Positions 16,801 to 29,762 of a DNA stretch of 64,000 nt are shown one piece after another; the first letter of the stretch is position 1; each line of letters opens with the position of its first letter. Under the pieces are notes generated by a model that was not told the DNA's origin, did not search any database, and saw only the letters and a list, made by a program, of their open reading frames with translations. The position numbers and the translations under genes were made by a program. This stretch comes from Pseudoscleropodium purum (taxonomy: Eukaryota > Streptophyta > Bryopsida > Hypnales > Brachytheciaceae). The stretch spans positions 6,510,001 to 6,574,000 of the forward strand of contig OZ017804.1 of NCBI GenBank assembly GCA_963969395.1, written 5' to 3'.

Positions 16801-18985
16801 CAAGGATTTAATAATAAGGGGGGTTTTATAACGGCATACTAGGTAAATACTACAGAAAGTTTGTAATTAAAATTGATTGTGGTTTTCTTTGTTTTGATTT
16901 TTGTTTGATTTTGACATAAAAGAAATGGAATTTCATTGCAAAAAAATAAGGTACATAACCACTTGGGATAACAAAGCACGACAAGGACCACCAATTAAAA
17001 AACAATTGTAGTTTTTTTTTATAAAAAGTCTTGTAATCTAGTGTCTATGGCAATATCCTCTCAAAAAGGATTTTCTTCACTTCAAATTCTAATATCTTCT
17101 AAGTGCTTCTTCCTTCTCAAGGTAAACCTATAGTTGAGATAAATAGCAACTAAATTTATTTATTTTTACTAAATACAAATTATTCTTATTGGAATCTTAT
17201 CCACAAGTGAAAAAATATTCCAACAGACTTTAGTATGCATACGTTATTTAGACACTAAATGAATAAGTTGTGAAATATTGTCTATAAATATACCAAAAAT
17301 TGACACTAGGCTCTTGTAGGCTCTCTTGTTTACATTGTGTGCATCTTGGGTCATCAATATCTACGTTTTTGTAAAACTTTGGGGTCCAAAATAGGTGTTA
17401 TATTTTAGGTGGTGATGTTTATAAATACATTTGTCTTAAATGCTAATCCATTGTAGATAGTGAATGTTTTGAAAAGTATATTTCATCCAAGACTTCATCT
17501 ATTTAATATTCATTGAAAAAGCATAAAAAAACACGTCTAATATATCAATGAAGAGAAGAAAGAGTGCTTTATATGGATCAATGATAAACATATTTTGGAA
17601 GGGTTAGAATTATTTATAATGATACTATAATAGGAATATTGTTATTTTTAATTGTGCTTTTAAGGATTAAAATTGTGTTTTGATATGTTATTTTTCTTCT
17701 TTAATTATGTAGTAAAAAAAATTTAAGGTTTTAGTTGAAAGAGACCACATTGACATAGGAAGAAATACAAAGTATTGCCTCATAAAGTTTGATGGACATT
17801 TAAAAAATGTAAGTGCAACCTTGGCTTAGCCACCTAACTTTTTTTGGAAAGAATTCATTACCATCTATGGTTTATTTTGTGGCCATATATTGCATTTTGT
17901 CAAAAATTTAAACCTTTTGAGCTACATTCTTCCAAATACTTTCATGTAAAATGAGGGCAATAAAGGTGATATTATTCTCAAAAAAACTTGAATCGCCTAC
18001 ATCATTCTAGAATCTAGCAAAGTGATAGCATATTTCATCCCCCTTTCGCCTATTACTATTTACACAAGTAGTAGTATTCTTCACTTTGCCATTTTTTGGA
18101 AAGTTTGGTGCATTTATTATTGGCAAATTTTCAAAGACAATAAGTGAAATCACCATTGTCCATATTAGTCTTTTGTTTAAAAATACACCTATACAACTAT
18201 TTTTGTTGGCATGGTCATATTTGTGCTTACTTAAATAAATGCAATAATAAATACAAATAGTTGATTAAGTACAATTTCTACAGTCAATACCAAAAGAATG
18301 GAAAGAAAATATGTTTTTTTGAAGAATAGTTGATATAAGGTTGTTTTTTTAACCAATGTCTCCCTTGTTGCCTATACTCTAGAAGCCAGTTTTTTGAGGG
18401 AAAGCCTCAAATTTCTAACAAAATGGCAAAATTTCACCAAAAATAAAAGCCTTGGTCAATATATCTCTATCAATAAGGTGTAATTAGCAATCTTTATTAC
18501 ATCCTTCTAATTTTAATTCTGAAATTCATGCTAATATTGTAATTAGAATTTTTCTTTTACATAGTAGTAATAAATTGGCCACCGCCTAAGAAGAAAACAA
18601 AATAAAATGGCTAAAATTGTTGTAGAGGTCCATTTTTGAATAAATGTTGTTTTCCCTAGACAATGGTCAATCAATCTTTTAGAAGAATCTTTGTTGTCTA
18701 CAAAGATACCTTCCTAGATATTATACATTATTCTTTATTTTGGACTATGAAGTCAATTACGGAATCTTAGGAAAATAATCTTTCATTATTGCAACCCATT
18801 AAAGTTTAGAATTTCTCTCTTTGTTTATATTTTGGATTTTTTCAAGTTATTCTCCATTCTCTTTTATCTATTTACTTCTTTCACCATCTTCTTTACTATT
18901 TTTTCTATCATTCAAAATATCAATGTAACACACTAGAAACTCAAAAATATCTTCTTCATTTTTTTTCTTGAAAAAAGAAACCATG
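16801..18985. other. AT-rich DNA, nothing recognised
   Basis: No long frame, RNA gene or clear repeat boundary. A short poly(A)-retroposon-like motif (AATGGAATTTCATTGC followed by A-rich DNA) occurs near 16925. Confidence 0.45.
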
Positions 18986-18989
18986 TGAA

Positions 18990-19887
18990 CTTAAAGGACC
19001 AAGGAGCCCACTTTGGGCTTTTTGAGAACTTGGGCAACCTCTATTGACTTCATAATTTGAAATTATTGCATGAATTCTTAGGATGGATACTATTCATCAT
19101 AATCTACATGGGAAGCTTTGTTTCATGTCATTTCGATAAATATTGCAAAAGTTAAAAGGATTTTTTTTATTTCAATGTCAAAGCATGCAACCACAAATAT
19201 ATTCTAAGAAAATAAAGTAATTTTTTTTGGAATTGCATATATTGATACCTACTCAAAAAAATTGAACCATTCAATTCCAAATAATGAAGTAAAAGATATG
19301 AGGAGTTTTATTTGGCAGGCAATGAAGTTTAAAAAGACATATAAAATTGTCTTTTGCTCTTAATTTTGAAATTTTTCAAATAAAAACAAAAATAGGAGAT
19401 ATTCATTTTTTATTACTATATTCCCACTATTTGGATTAAGAATTTTCACTTTATTGTAAATTTATTAGTAAATTAGTTTTTTCTTTCATTCAATGAGACC
19501 TTCCACTTTATAATTTTTTTGAAAATGAATATAGAAGTATTTGTGGTTAAAATTTTTTTATGTGTTTCCAAACCGTTTTTCAACATATTGGATAAAATGC
19601 ACAAGTTATAGGACATATGTGTTTTTTTCTAAAAATGTTGAAAGACAAAACTTCACCATTTGAAAGGGCCAGACAAGCCCACATTTTGAAGTTTAGGCAC
19701 ATTGAAATTCCAATCGGTGGGGATATTCATTCTAAAATTTTGGGACAATGTACTTGAACAAGTTAATCAAAGGATCCTAAAGTTGGATTTGTTAAAAAAA
19801 TAAATATTGATGAAGATTTCGACCTTGCTTTAGGGACGAGTATTTTGACGTAGTTTGGGGCTTCTAAACACGTTGGTCCTTTAGGGG
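18990..19887. mobile_element. Possible TTAA/CCC-type element with a different interior (about 898 bp)
   Basis: The right end is GGTCCTTTAGGGG followed by TTAA (19888-19891). Reading inwards on the other strand gives CCCCTAAAGGACCAACG, close to the ends of the 920-bp family. The left end, CTTAAAGGACCAAGG preceded by TGAA, is a diverged match. The interior is not obviously related to the main family. The left boundary is uncertain. Confidence 0.4.
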
Positions 19888-20536
19888 TTAAAAAGTAAAA
19901 GATTGAAACAACTCATTTGGTGCTTAGGTGGTCCTAAATGTTAAGAAATTTGTCTTATCATTTTACCAATTATACAAATTAGCATGGAATGTTGACAAAA
20001 ATAGTAGACACAACTAAAAGAGGCTTGTTTTTTATATTTTTTTATGGAAAGAACCATTTGTATTTTATTTTGTTAGTCTATCACCAAAAAAACCTTGTGT
20101 CAAGCCTTAGTTTGTAACAAGAATATAGGAAATTTTGGGTATTTTTTTACTAAATTTGCCAAATCCATCTAACTGAGGATTAGAGATTCATCAATTTTTA
20201 TTGTAATAGTAAAATATAAAAAATTATAGAAAAATATAATATAGTTAATAGAAATATATATAAAATAAAAAAATAGTTTAAAATAGTAAAATCTACCATC
20301 TTTTATTTTACTAAGAGCCACTTCATACTAGTCTTAGAAAGTTGGAAAGGCAATTGGTCTTTGGGCCTCTCAACCATTCAAAAGTAATCCATTTATACAT
20401 TTTTATGCCTAAACTAACACAGCATGAATTTGGACAAAACTCCAATATTCAACCTATTAAATTATAAACGCCAACAATGTTCTCTTCACGAGCTCAAAAA
20501 TCCTCCAAAAAATCCTCCAAAAAAAAAGTACCCTTG

Positions 20537-20757
20537 CTACAAGCACCTTCCCAATCAAAATGCTCTAGGAAAATTGTCATGCTACAAGCTTCTTCTGATC
20601 CAAATCCTCCAAGAGAATTGTTGCACTACAAGCACCTCCCAACCCAAACTCTTCAGGAGAATTGCCATATTGCAAGCACCTTTCAACCAGAACTCTCCAG
20701 GAGAATTGCCATACTGCAAGCACCTTTCAACCAAAATCCTCCAAAAGAATTTTGTTG
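20537..20757. repeat. Minisatellite, five units of 44-45 bp
   Basis: Units begin at 20537, 20582, 20626, 20670 and 20714 with YTRCAAGCACCT-like starts and end AGAATTGCCATA-like. Most steps are 44 bp, so the frame rotates between units. The 171-codon frame running through it is therefore not a repeated protein. Confidence 0.85.
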
Positions 20758-20959
20758 CCAATGATAAGACACATCATTCAACTCAACTTTTATCATTCAC
20801 GTATGCTTCCTCCCTCCCCTCTCTAGCACGGAATCTCACTTGCACACCGCACCGTTCAACCAATCCCAATAAAGAAATGTACTTGCCGCTCCGTTCGTCT
20901 TCCTTGCTAGTTCCTATCTCTCACATGAAGCGGCTCTGACTATCGCCACATGAGCGACA

Positions 20960-22700
20960 TGAACCCAGAGTCAACAGGTTCAAAAATTTCATGCTGGTCT
21001 TGTCTGCATTGATTAGAAAGATCCGAGATGAAAGAAAATAGAAAGCGAGAGTCTCATCATTCGGTGTCGTGAAGAGCCTTCATTTGGTGCCGTGAAGATC
21101 GTTTTCTCGACTGCCGCAAAATCAATGAACTGATAAAAAAAAAAAATATTACCACCGCGCCGGCACCGTCTTCATCGTGCAATTAGTCACTACGTACAGT
21201 AGTTGCTCCATCCTTGATCTATTTTCGGGGGTATCAAGTGAAGCTGATTCCAATCCGTTGACTGCGAGATCAGTGAGCATATCCCGGTCAACGATCTAAT
21301 ACCGAGTTGCCGAATACGGCAGTCCTGCTCCCAAGGTCCGTCCCACGCTGGGTGCGTTGACTCCAAGCTTCTGGTGGGTTTTTTTTTCGGTGTTGAAACA
21401 AATGAAACGGAAATTTCATTGCCAGTAGTGACGGAGGGAGAAATATACGAAACCGCCAGCTGCGAGTGGCCTGGCTGGCTGGCGTGCGTGGACTCCGAGC
21501 TTTCAAAAACAACCCATTCAAAAGCATGGCATCACTCCGCTAAAAGACTGTACGACTCTGCCAAAAGACTGCAAGTCAACACCTTTGGGAGCTTGAAATC
21601 TTCCACGTGTTTAGCATTTAAGGAAAGAGATGCTGTGCGGGATGGAAAGAATAGAAGAAAGACGAAACGAACGAGTCCCTGGCTCCTACCAGATGCCTTG
21701 CAGGTGCTTGTGCTTGTGCTTGTGCTTAATACAGTATTTGTAAACCTCGTGTTCAGCGTTTGGGTATGTTGAGCTTAACTTACGTTAATGGACCGGATTT
21801 TAAGGCGAACTAGCTATGGCTCACAACTTCAGGCCAGGAGCTATTAATATCCTCGGCATATCCGAATTGCCACCTTTTAGAGCAAGCGAGGTTGGGCCTC
21901 CAGTGAGGGAACGACACCTAACTTAACTTACTTGCAACAATTTTAGTAGGGGGGAGCATACAGTTAGCCCGTTTACACTCCCTGCTGGCCGGCGCAGGCG
22001 ACCCGCATCTGCCTGCGGCAGGGAGTGGAGTGGAAGTGGTTCCCACATCCTGCTGGAAGGCAGAAAAAGTATCTCTCCTTTAGCCCCAAATCCTTTACAC
22101 TAAATGGTATTTATGCCCATTTCCAAGAAGCGCCTACACACAATTTGTAGCCTTTATAGCAATTCATGGTAGGTTCCCTGCCAAACTGTAGGTCCCCTGC
22201 CACTTGAAAGTAGCTGTCAAAAAACTCCTTCCTGCCTGTGCGCCGCATGTTCAGGCATTTTAACTCAAGTCGAATTTGGGACTCCCTGCCAGCAGGCACA
22301 GGGAGTGTAAACAAGCTAAGTAACTTAGCTGATGTTGCTGTAAAGTGATCATTCAGCAACTGATTTGGACTTTTTCAAGAAAAATGGCATCTTCCTAGAT
22401 GTGGTTTCATGTTTTGTGGGAATGAGTTATGAATTTTGAAGTTGCTATGAAGAAATGAAGAAGAGAATTCTGTCATTCTTGGTCCCATTTTTTAGTTGAA
22501 AATTCGATTGCAAGGTAAATCTTATAAAAACCTGGAAAAAAATGAGGCATGTTCCTTCCTACAAGAAATTATAGGCCTCAATATGACAACAAGGGATCAT
22601 TTGATTCCCTACCATACCATAGTTGGGTGAACTTTGGTGGTAAGCACCCCACCAATTCTTAAGTTTTTGAATTCATGACTACTTTATTGGTGTACCAAGA
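20960..22700. repeat. Composite dispersed repeat, copy A (least decayed)
   Basis: Pieces match two other places in the same order. About 20990-21300 resembles 40960-41225 (AAAATCAATGAACT, GGCACCGTC, GAAGCTGATTCCAATCC, GACTGCGAG). About 21515-21730 resembles 46930-47125 (AAAAGACTGCAAGTCAACRCC, AAATCTTCCACGTGTTTA). The end at about 22400 resembles 41640 and 47280 (AGTTATGAATTTTGAAGTTG). A 350-bp MITE interrupts it at 21967. Class of element unknown. Confidence 0.5.
21967..22316. mobile_element. MITE, about 350 bp, with terminal inverted repeats
   Basis: The left end GCCCGTTTACACTCCCTGCTGG and right end CAGGGAGTGTAAACAAGC are inverted repeats of about 18-20 bp, flanked by TA on both sides. The interior is GC-richer than the surroundings and repeats the CTGCCTG/CAGGCA motif. 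No ORF of note. Superfamily not assigned. Confidence 0.7.
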
Positions 22701-23054
22701 TCAAGGTCATAATTGCATATTGGAATTGCATAATTTAAGGCTCTAAAAGCATCTTTCCCTTCATATGTTTGTTGTTGGTACATTGATGAATGTGAATGGT
22801 GCATTGAAGAAAAGAATTTTTTTTTGGCAAGAGAATTCATCTTAAGATGAGCTAGAATCTTACTCCCCCTAAAATGGAGGTGTTTGCCTAAAATTCCTTC
22901 AAGTCCCTTGGTACTATAGTGGCGCTTGCTTGGATTGGACAAACTTTGGCTTGCCCATTAGCAGGCTTTGTCTGTAATGGTGGTTTGAGTTTTTTTGGTC
23001 AATCATCTTGTCTCTCGTCTTTTAGGGCTTTAAAAATTCAAAAATGTCTTAAAA

Positions 23055-23152
23055 AATGAAAATATTTGCACCGAAGACTTATTCCTTTGGTTTTGTGTAC
23101 TCTTTCCTTATCAATGGAATTTGTCCATGTGTTTCAAGAAAAAAAAAATTTG
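23055..23152 (+). repeat. Retroposon 3' end with poly(A), copy 1
   Basis: A segment of about 95 bp (AATGAAAATATTTGCACC ... ATCAATGGAATTTGTCCATG) ends in an A tract. The same segment is at 29645-29762 (+) and 35466-35565 (-), each ending in A-rich sequence. Looks like the shared 3' tail of a SINE or LINE family. Confidence 0.6.
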
Positions 23153-24940
23153 CACCTTTGCATTAGAGACCACTTTTAGAGCTTGGTTACTTTATGACCT
23201 CTTATCTAGTCACTGGAATTTTTTTACCTTGTAAATTAATGTTCTTGTTAGCAAATCAAGGAAAGATTTCATCTTATTAAATAAATAAATTTGTTGGAGC
23301 AAATTTCAATGTGATAAAAAAAAAATTGTGGTCCCTTTCAAAAAATACTAGGATGAGTTACATTGCAGTGCAATGACACAACAAACCATTTCATTAACTC
23401 GTAAAGGACATTTTGTACCCTTCATGCCTTTTGTCTAGAGGAGAATAAGAATAGTAGGAGCTGTTGTGAATGATATCTTTTTGAAAAATTTTACATTTTT
23501 TCCCTCTACCTCATATACATTGAATGTGGTTGAATTGCTTTGAAATTTTCATCACCTCTAAGAAATTGCTTTGGAACAATAGGTGCTCAGGTGGAGGTTG
23601 TTTCTTTGCAAGGTTGCTTGAGAGAGAGAGAGAGGTTGAGTTCAAAGCGACATTGTATGTAGAGCTATTTGCTACAAATTGTTCTTCTACTTGCATGCCC
23701 TAGAAATATTGTGGTAAATTCCTTAGGTTGCCTCCTAAGGAACAAAAATGTCCTTTAAGGCTTATAATGCAAGGTTTCATTGAAAAACACTAGGAAAGTC
23801 ATTAGAAGACATTTATTAGAATAAATGGATGAAAAAATGTGGATGAAGATATGGCATTTTTGTGACAAATTAAATTGTAGGAGCTTCAATTCAATAGAAT
23901 AGATAGAGAAATAAAAATAGAAGTTATAATGGATCATTAGAATAATTTCCAATGTCGGAAAAAAAATGAAAATAAAAAGTCATTAGAAAATTATAAACGG
24001 GGGATTAGAGGTGTTCTCACCAAGATTTTAAAATCTTGTAAAAAATTCAAATTATACAATTTGACCACCAAAATATTGGCATTGATTGCAACAAAAAACC
24101 TCAATCTCCTTCATAAATATGCTTAGCAATTAAAATACTTAGAATTACCACTTTTGATTCTTTTGAGATCTATTAGGTTGAGGTACATTGGATTCGACAA
24201 TAAATCCAATTTTATTATTTTACATTCACAACATAATCACAATATTTACTATAATCTTGTAAAAATTGACACATCTTTCTAAAAAGAATATAGATATAAG
24301 CTTCAATAATCAATACTTGCTAAAAAAAAACTATTTATATAATTGACTTTTATATATAATTATCTTTTAGAGAAAACAATTTCACAAAAAAACTGACAAT
24401 TCTAGCTTTTTGGAATTATTTTCTTTACTGCATGTATGGTAGTCTAGATGATGTTTTCTTCAAGTAGAAAGGTAAGGAATTGCCTATTGAACATGTTGGC
24501 TTAGGATATCTTTGATGTTGATTGAATCATTTTCGAATCACTTGGAAAAGAAAAGAAGAAGACACATACATCTCAATTTGGTTTGTAAATTTTAGATCTA
24601 AATTGAATTATATATGACCTTTTGAAGCTCACAACAATAGGGTGCTATCGAAGGCCATAGGTACTACCACTAAATGTCAAAAATTTGTCCATCAACGGTA
24701 CAAATGGCATCCCAAAATGAAGGCATGTAAACCTTCAAGTAGAACAATAAGGTACATGTAATTGCTTAGGATGATACAAAGTGTCCCACCACTCATAACT
24801 CCACATTATTCACATTGCAATTTGTTTACTTCCAAATCAAACTCACTCCCAAAACACTCATAAAATTGTACAATAATAATCCCAAATTTGCACCAATTCA
24901 TCATTCAATAGTTTTCATTCCAATAGTAGCACTTCATGGA
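23153..24940. other. AT-rich DNA, nothing recognised
   Basis: Short GA microsatellite at about 23622-23637. No supported gene or repeat boundary. Confidence 0.4.
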
Positions 24941-25044
24941 ACTTCCTATTTTAGAAGAGGCTTTGCATCAATTGACAAAAGCTATAAATGAGATAGTTTG
25001 AGTACTTAGGACCTTACTTGAAAAGTAAACAAAGACTCTCCGAG

Positions 25045-25962
25045 CCTCTAAAGGACTAGCCTTGTATTTTTGGCAACATAATTTTTTGGGACGGGTGCAT
25101 GTGAGTGGAGATTTGGCTTTTTAGGCTGAAATTTTTTACAAGGTTTGGATGAGGAATATTTTTTATGGGTACTAAATTTCATTTCATTTGAGTATACAAG
25201 TGAAAAGTTATGATGCAAAATGTTGTTTGTTTTTCAACTTGGGCAATCCGAGTAGATAAGAAAAAATCACTTTTTTTTTTAAAATAAAAATTTGAAATTG
25301 GTTCTTTAGATTTATATATACACAAAAAACTTTGAATCATTCCATTTTGATCAATGAGATGAAAGTTACAAGGAGTTTTAGTTTGTAGGTAGTTATAGAT
25401 TCTCTATTTAAAAACAAACTTTGAAGTCCTTTATTTAAGTCAATTTTCAATTTTTTTGGAAAAATAAAACCATAGGATGTAGATTGCTTATTACAACATT
25501 CAAACCATTGGGACTAGCTTTTTTCAATTCCATAAATAAATTATTAACAATATAGTATTTTGATTCATTCTCTACTTCTTTCTACTTACTATTTTTTCTA
25601 CATGTACAATTTCAAATGATCTGAAAATTTTCAAGCATGTAGCCAACTTGACTTCAAAAATGAATCCAAAGATTTGAAATCATTTTAGACATTTTTCATA
25701 CAAATAAGTCTTTGTGAAGTGTAACTGCCTAGTTTTTTGTAGGGCCAAAAAGACGCTTTTTGTCGATTCAAACGCTAATATCTTGCAATCTATGCACTGG
25801 AAATTTCTGAATTTTTATCACATCTTTCCAAATTAGTGTACGACAAGATCCTACAAGATCCTATGGTTGGACATGTTCAATTTTTAAAAAAAATTTGAAC
25901 TTGTAATAAAAATGGCAGTTTTGAATGTTTTGGGTGAAAATATAATCAAGGAACTTTAGGGG
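25045..25962 (+). mobile_element. TTAA/CCC-family element, copy B (918 bp)
   Basis: Starts CCTCTAAAGGAC, ends ACTTTAGGGG. Flanks CGAG and CTAG are both diverged from TTAA. It interrupts the duplicated segment: copy 2 reads straight through this position near 52150-52165, so the insertion is younger than the duplication or was lost from copy 2. Exactly as long as copy A. Confidence 0.7.
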
Positions 25963-26459
25963 CTAGCATAGCTACTAGAATGTTTATACTTTGGAGCTTG
26001 CATCATAGGCATGCATTTTGAATTCCTCCACATTTCTCTACAAAAAGAATGAAGAAAAACTTGCACATTGAATTGGAGGAGATGGTTGAAAACTATCAAC
26101 AAAATCCACTATAGTAGCCTATTTATTTTTGTAGCCTATTGTACTAATATAGGGTGCTCTATTTTTGTGCAAGTCAAGATGAATAAATGATTAGTTAGGG
26201 TACAACTGTGACACAATTGTGATGCATTATGATTGTCTATAGAACTCTCAATATTGCATCGAGCCCTTGGTCAAAAGTAGGATGATCTACATGTCCAATA
26301 TGGAATAAACATAATTTTAACCTAAAAAATTTATAAGAATTTGGTTTAAGGAAATAAACTTATAAAAAATTATGGAATCCTTTTGAAATCTATTTTTTGT
26401 ACATAAAGTAAATTTTCCATCCAACCATACCCACACTCCAAATATGTTCAATTGCTGAA

Positions 26460-27386
26460 CCTCTAAAAGACCAAGCTATGTTTTTTGGTAACATAGAAAT
26501 TTTGAGAAGGTGCTTGTGACTGGAAATTTTTACATTTTGGGCCCAAATTTTAGTAGAAGGTGTGAACAAGGAATATCTTTCATATGCACTAAATTTTAGG
26601 ACATTTGGAAATATGAGTCAAAAGTTATGGCCTAATATGTAGTTTGCTTCTCAACTCAGGTAGTCCATGTAGATCTAGAAAAATCATTTTCTTCAAAAAT
26701 CCAAATTTGAAATTGGTTTTCTAGATTTCCATATACATTGAAAGATTTGAATCATTCTATTTTGATCAATGAGATGAAAGTTATGAGGTGTTTTAGTTTG
26801 TGGACAATTATGGATTCTCTACTTCCAAACAAACTTTGAAGTCTTTTATTGAACTCAATTTTCAATATTTTTGGGAAAAAAATTTAAAAATAAGGTGAAG
26901 ATTGCTTATTACAACATTACAACCATTGGGATTGGCATTTTTCAATTCCATAAAGAAATTGTTAACAATTTAGTATTTTGAATCATTCTCTACATCTTTC
27001 TACTTACTATTTTTTTTCCTATATGTTGTACAATTTCAAATGATCTAAAAATTTTCAAACATGTAGCAAACATGCCTTAAAGAATGAATCCAAAGAAGCA
27101 CCACTATTTTGAACATTTTTTTCATACAAATGTGACCTTGTGAAGTGTAGTTGCCTGTTTTTTCACATGGACAAAAAAATGTTTTTCGTCACTTCAAATG
27201 CTAATATCTTGTAATTTACAAGGTAAAAATTTCTGACATTTTTTGCACATCTTTTAAAACCAATGTACTACAAGATCCTATGATTACATGTGTCAAAAAT
27301 GTTTCTATTTTAAAATTTGAAACTTGTACAAGAAATGGCACTTAAGAAGTGTTTTGGGCAAAAGCATAGTCAAAGAACTTTAGGGG
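26460..27386 (+). mobile_element. TTAA/CCC-family element, copy C (927 bp)
   Basis: Starts CCTCTAAAAGACC after TGAA, ends ACTTTAGGGG before TTAA (27387-27390). The interior is collinear with copies B, D and F. It lies in a stretch of about 1.3 kb absent from the paralogous segment near 52330-52350. Confidence 0.72.
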
Positions 27387-27745
27387 TTAAGTAGTCGGAA
27401 ATGGGTTGGCTACATTACTAAAAAAAAGTCATAAGTCTTAACAGGCCAGCCAATTTTCTTCACACTCTGTCGTCAGTCAATAAGTTTGATTCATGTCTTG
27501 TACAGTTTTGTGTCCTTGCCTGCACGTGTGTGATAAATGCATTGGTTCAGTAACTTACACTTCTCAATTTCAACTGAGATTTTGGAAGTTCTCAAGAAGT
27601 TTAAGCATAGGTTAAGAGCCTTGGTGTCTGATTTGGTGCATTTGAAGGCATCCTTAGGAAGTAGTAGCATGTGCTACTGCAAAAGTGTGACCAATTATGG
27701 AGCAGGGGTGTCTGATTCTCACATTCCCCTCACCGCTTTAACATA

Positions 27746-27866
27746 AGAGAACATGCCTCTGTAGAGGTGCATTCTGCACGGGAGCGCGCCCACAATCTTT
27801 GCCCTGCCGGGCTCACCCTCTGGGGCTTGCTCCCATGCAGATTGCACTTCCAGAGGCGCGTTCTCT
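27746..27866. mobile_element. Compact GC-rich fold-back MITE, 121 bp
   Basis: The ends AGAGAACATGCCTCTG and its near-complement CAGAGGCGCGTTCTCT begin an inverted repeat of about 40 bp per arm; pairing continues with GCTCCC/GGGAGC and CCCTCTGGGG-type blocks, so almost the whole element can fold on itself. The paralogous position near 52540-52555 lacks it. Confidence 0.7.
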
Positions 27867-27939
27867 AGTACAGAATTCTCAACTACGCTATCCTTTTTCT
27901 TTCCTCACATGGTAGAAAATTCACAAGTCATAACATTCA

Positions 27940-28150
27940 ACAGCATTAGAAGAGTTTTGGGGGGTCCAGAAACCTGTTTCAAGCCTGTTCCCCCGCAGCT
28001 GTTTCCCACAGCGAGAGGAATGGTCCGCTGTCATAATTTTCTTTTTCATAAAAAAAAAATTAAAAAAAAATTTAGTCTTTAAATTTTAAATTTTAAATTT
28101 TTTTTAAAAATAAAATAAAATAGGGTCAATGACATTGCAATGACTACTTT
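27940..28150 (+). repeat. Dispersed repeat family R, copy 2
   Basis: Same motif order as 13470-13720 (TTAGAAGAG, G run, GTTTCAAGCCTG, CCCC run, AGGAATGGTCCGC, A/T-rich middle). The paralogous position in the second duplication has a decayed copy at 52860-53100, so it was probably present before the duplication. Confidence 0.5.
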
Positions 28151-28187
28151 TGCAATTTTAGAGGCTAGGGATTCACATCGCATTTAA

Positions 28188-29132
28188 CCCCTAAACACCC
28201 AAATTGTGTTTTTCGGCAACATAAAAATTTTGGGTAGCTCATTACATATGGAGTTTTAATTTTTTTCTTTGAAATTTTAACACAACATATGCCCAAGGAG
28301 TAGCTTTAAGGCCCAAAATTTTTCATAACTTTTGAAAACATGGTTAAGAAGTTATTGTATGATATATACTTTTCATTGCTCGACAGGCAACCCAGGCAGC
28401 AAAAAAAAACTTTTTTAAAAATAATTTTCTTAAGAAATTAAAATTTGGGATTGGTCCTTTACATTTATATATTCTTGGAAAGCTTTGAATCATTCTATTT
28501 ATATCAATGAGTCAAAAGTTATGAAGAGTTTTAGTTTGTGGAAGTTTGCGGATTATTATTGAATCTCTACTCTAAGACAAACTTTGAAGTCCTTTATTTA
28601 ACTCAATTTTCAATATTTTTGGAAAAAAAATAAAAACCTTGGGTGTAGATTGTTTATTACAACATTACAACCATTGGAATTGACATTTTTCAATTTCATA
28701 AATAAATTGTTAACAATTTAGTATTTGGAATCAAATGTACTCCTTTCTACTTACTATTTTTTTCCTATATGTTGTATGGTTCTAAATGATTTGAAAATTT
28801 TCAAACATGTATCCAACTTGACTTGAAAAATAAATCCAAAGAGTAACCACCACTTTGGACATTTTCTCATAAAAATGTGACCTTCTGAAGTGCAATTGCC
28901 TGGATTTTCACAAGGCCAGAAAAAATAAATTTGTCATTTCAAATGCTAATATCTTGCAACCTACATGGTGAAAAATTATGAATTTTTTTTTGCATGTTCT
29001 CAGAAAAGCTTACTACAAGATCCTATAATATTGTGTGTCCAAAAATGTTTAAAAAAAAAAATTTGGTACACATACTAGAAATGGCAGTTTGGAAGCAGTT
29101 TTGGTGAAAACATAGTCAAAATCATTTAGGGG
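28188..29132 (+). mobile_element. TTAA/CCC-family element, copy D (945 bp), intact TTAA on both sides
   Basis: TTAA (28184-28187), CCCCTAAACACCC at the start, CATTTAGGGG at the end, TTAA (29133-29136). No further duplication is visible outside TTAA. Non-coding interior typical of the family. Confidence 0.8.
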
Positions 29133-29447
29133 TTAAGTGTTAAGTTAACTCTCAATACTTCCACGTCATTTACTTTCATTAACTTCACTGCATATACAAA
29201 ACAGGAAAAGGAAAAAAATATAAGCATGATTCCACTAAGAGAAAGTCAATTATTTTTTATTTCTCAAACAACTGGGAAATTCGAAAGTCAACAAATATTT
29301 ATTCAGTACTCAGCTGTCTGTTAGCAAACAGCCAGTTCAATCTCATTTAATGTTCCCATTAAGCTTTCATACATTCCATACTATTTTTCACATTCAATTA
29401 CTGTTCCACCCGCGAGGCCACTTGTGGCTGGCTGCCTGTTCTGTATT

Positions 29448-29598
29448 TAAATTTTTTTTTTAAATTTTAACAAATGGGAAGAACCATTGCATTAAAAAAC
29501 CCAGAATACACGAAGGCTGGAAGGCTCTGTATTTTGGCTCTCTTTGCAATGAAATTCTGTTTCATTTGTTTCAAGAAAAAAAAAAAAAAAAAAAAATG
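29448..29598. repeat. Small retroposon-like unit bounded by T-rich and A-rich tracts
   Basis: Left T-rich tract, then TTTTAACAAATGGGAAG...; right end GCAATGAAATTCTGTTTCAT followed by TTGTTTCAAG and an A tract of more than 20. The two ends resemble inverted versions of one 3' tail, as if two poly(A) elements met head to head. The 3' tail recurs at 39.83 kb and 8.12 kb. Confidence 0.45.
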
Positions 29599-29644
29599 AT
29601 GTACCCAATAAAAATACAATCCCAAGGGGACAAAATTATAAAAA

Positions 29645-29762
29645 TATTGTTGAAAATGAAAATATTTACACCGAGGCTTGTTCCTGTGGTTCGATGTACT
29701 TCTTCCTTTTCAATGGAATTTGTCCATTTGTTTAAAATAATAAATAAATAAATAAATAAATA
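29645..29762 (+). repeat. Retroposon 3' end with A-rich tail, copy 2
   Basis: GAAAATGAAAATATTTACACC ... TCAATGGAATTTGTCCAT then TTGTTT and an (AAAT)n tail at 29738-29762. Same family as 23055-23152. Confidence 0.6.

Noticed and set aside
20424..20939. 171-codon open frame
   Set aside because: It crosses the 44-bp minisatellite, whose unit is not a multiple of three, so successive units are read in different frames; low-complexity Lys/Pro content and no domain.
29566..29751. Short open frame through an A tract
   Set aside because: Encodes a poly-lysine run from the poly(A) tail of a retroposon.
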